Origin: Flavobacterium xanthum
GTDB taxonomy: Bacteria; Bacteroidota; Bacteroidia; Flavobacteriales; Flavobacteriaceae
Direction: 5' to 3'
NCBI RefSeq assembly: GCF_900142695.1
Contig: NZ_FRBU01000020.1
Coordinates: 1 to 64,000 of the forward strand
DNA: 64,000 nt
Under the pieces are notes generated by a model, which worked only from the letters and a program-made list of their open reading frames with translations, had not been told where the DNA came from and searched no databases. A program made the translations under genes and the position numbers. Below, piece after piece: positions 63,885 to 64,000 of this stretch (positions are counted from its first letter, which is position 1; the number at the start of each line of letters is the position of its first letter).

Positions 63885-64000
63885 ATGAGCAAATGTGAAC
63901 AATGCATTGTCAGAGAATTTAGCTCACTAAAAGCACTTACAAAAGAGGAACTACTAAAACTTTCCGATTGCAAAACATCGCATATTATTAAGAGAGGGGA
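63885..64000 (+). CDS. Crp/Fnr-family regulator, N-terminal fragment (cut by window edge)
   Basis: Only the first 38 codons are visible: MSKCEQCIVREFSSLKALTK, then EELLKLSDCKTSHIIKRGE. The Cys pattern (C4, C7 and C29) before a cAMP-binding-like fold resembles the Fe-S cluster Cys cluster of FNR proteins, which sense oxygen. It is divergent from ccoI and shares its regulatory region. The rest of the gene, including the helix-turn-helix, lies outside the window, so the family call rests on the N-terminus and the context. Confidence 0.75.
   Translation, partial: MSKCEQCIVREFSSLKALTKEELLKLSDCKTSHIIKRG

Overview
The window looks like a chromosome segment of a Flavobacterium-type member of the Bacteroidetes. 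The DNA is AT-rich. Several genes have the Bacteroidetes -7 promoter element TAnnTTTG. Genes typical of the phylum are present: a fused ccoNO oxidase gene, mono-haem CcoP, an OstA-like protein, DUF349 and PASTA proteins. The Cas9 and tracrRNA are also of the Bacteroidetes type II-C kind.

Region 1 (1-38.7 kb) is mostly core genome. It holds a TPR histidine kinase, a phosphoesterase, truA, an ABC exporter, lpdA, an unknown 261-residue protein, cysE-cysM, a PASTA protein-rluD pair, ddl, coaD, a PhnA-like gene, a DEAD-box helicase, an M14 peptidase, a divergent NUDIX/pyrE pair and an SRPBCC protein. These are followed by a three-gene type I exporter (C39-ABC, HlyD, TolC) with no visible substrate. 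Then come birA, an rsfS-ftsH-LUD-cdsA-psd-ACBP-SOD run, an alpha-amylase lipoprotein, an OstA-like protein, an aminotransferase, and a TPR gene overlapping aroE.

Region 2 (38.8-51.1 kb) is a complete type II-C CRISPR-Cas locus. A tracrRNA gene lies on the minus strand just upstream of cas9 and carries an anti-repeat and a terminator. It is followed by a large cas9 (about 1541 residues), then cas1-cas2, then an array of 66 identical 46-bp repeats and 65 spacers. The anti-repeat shows that crRNAs are read from the minus strand, towards the cas genes. Each repeat contains TATAAT near its crRNA-sense 3' end, so each may carry its own promoter. A REP-associated tyrosine transposase surrounded by REP-like palindromes sits between cas9 and cas1. 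The spacers include a tandem A-B-A-B-A duplication, a second duplicated spacer, and two pairs that look like repeated sampling of related targets.

Region 3 (51.3-64 kb) holds a DUF349 protein, hemN, and a minus-strand cbb3 oxidase cluster: ccoI, ccoS, ccoNO, ccoQ, ccoP, ccoG, ccoH and a SafE-like protein. The 5' end of a Crp/Fnr-type regulator gene runs off the right edge. Three near-identical 14-bp palindromes (ATGAyAwTTrTCAT) precede hemN, ccoS and the ccoI/regulator divergent pair. In all three the palindrome centre lies exactly 33 bp from the centre of a -7 element, which suggests an FNR-like low-oxygen regulon.

Dispersed through the window are four copies of an imperfectly palindromic element of about 80 bp, plus one degenerate copy. 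One copy supplies the first codons of an over-long reading of an ABC transporter gene. Two Flavobacteriaceae-type hairpin repeats flank coaD.
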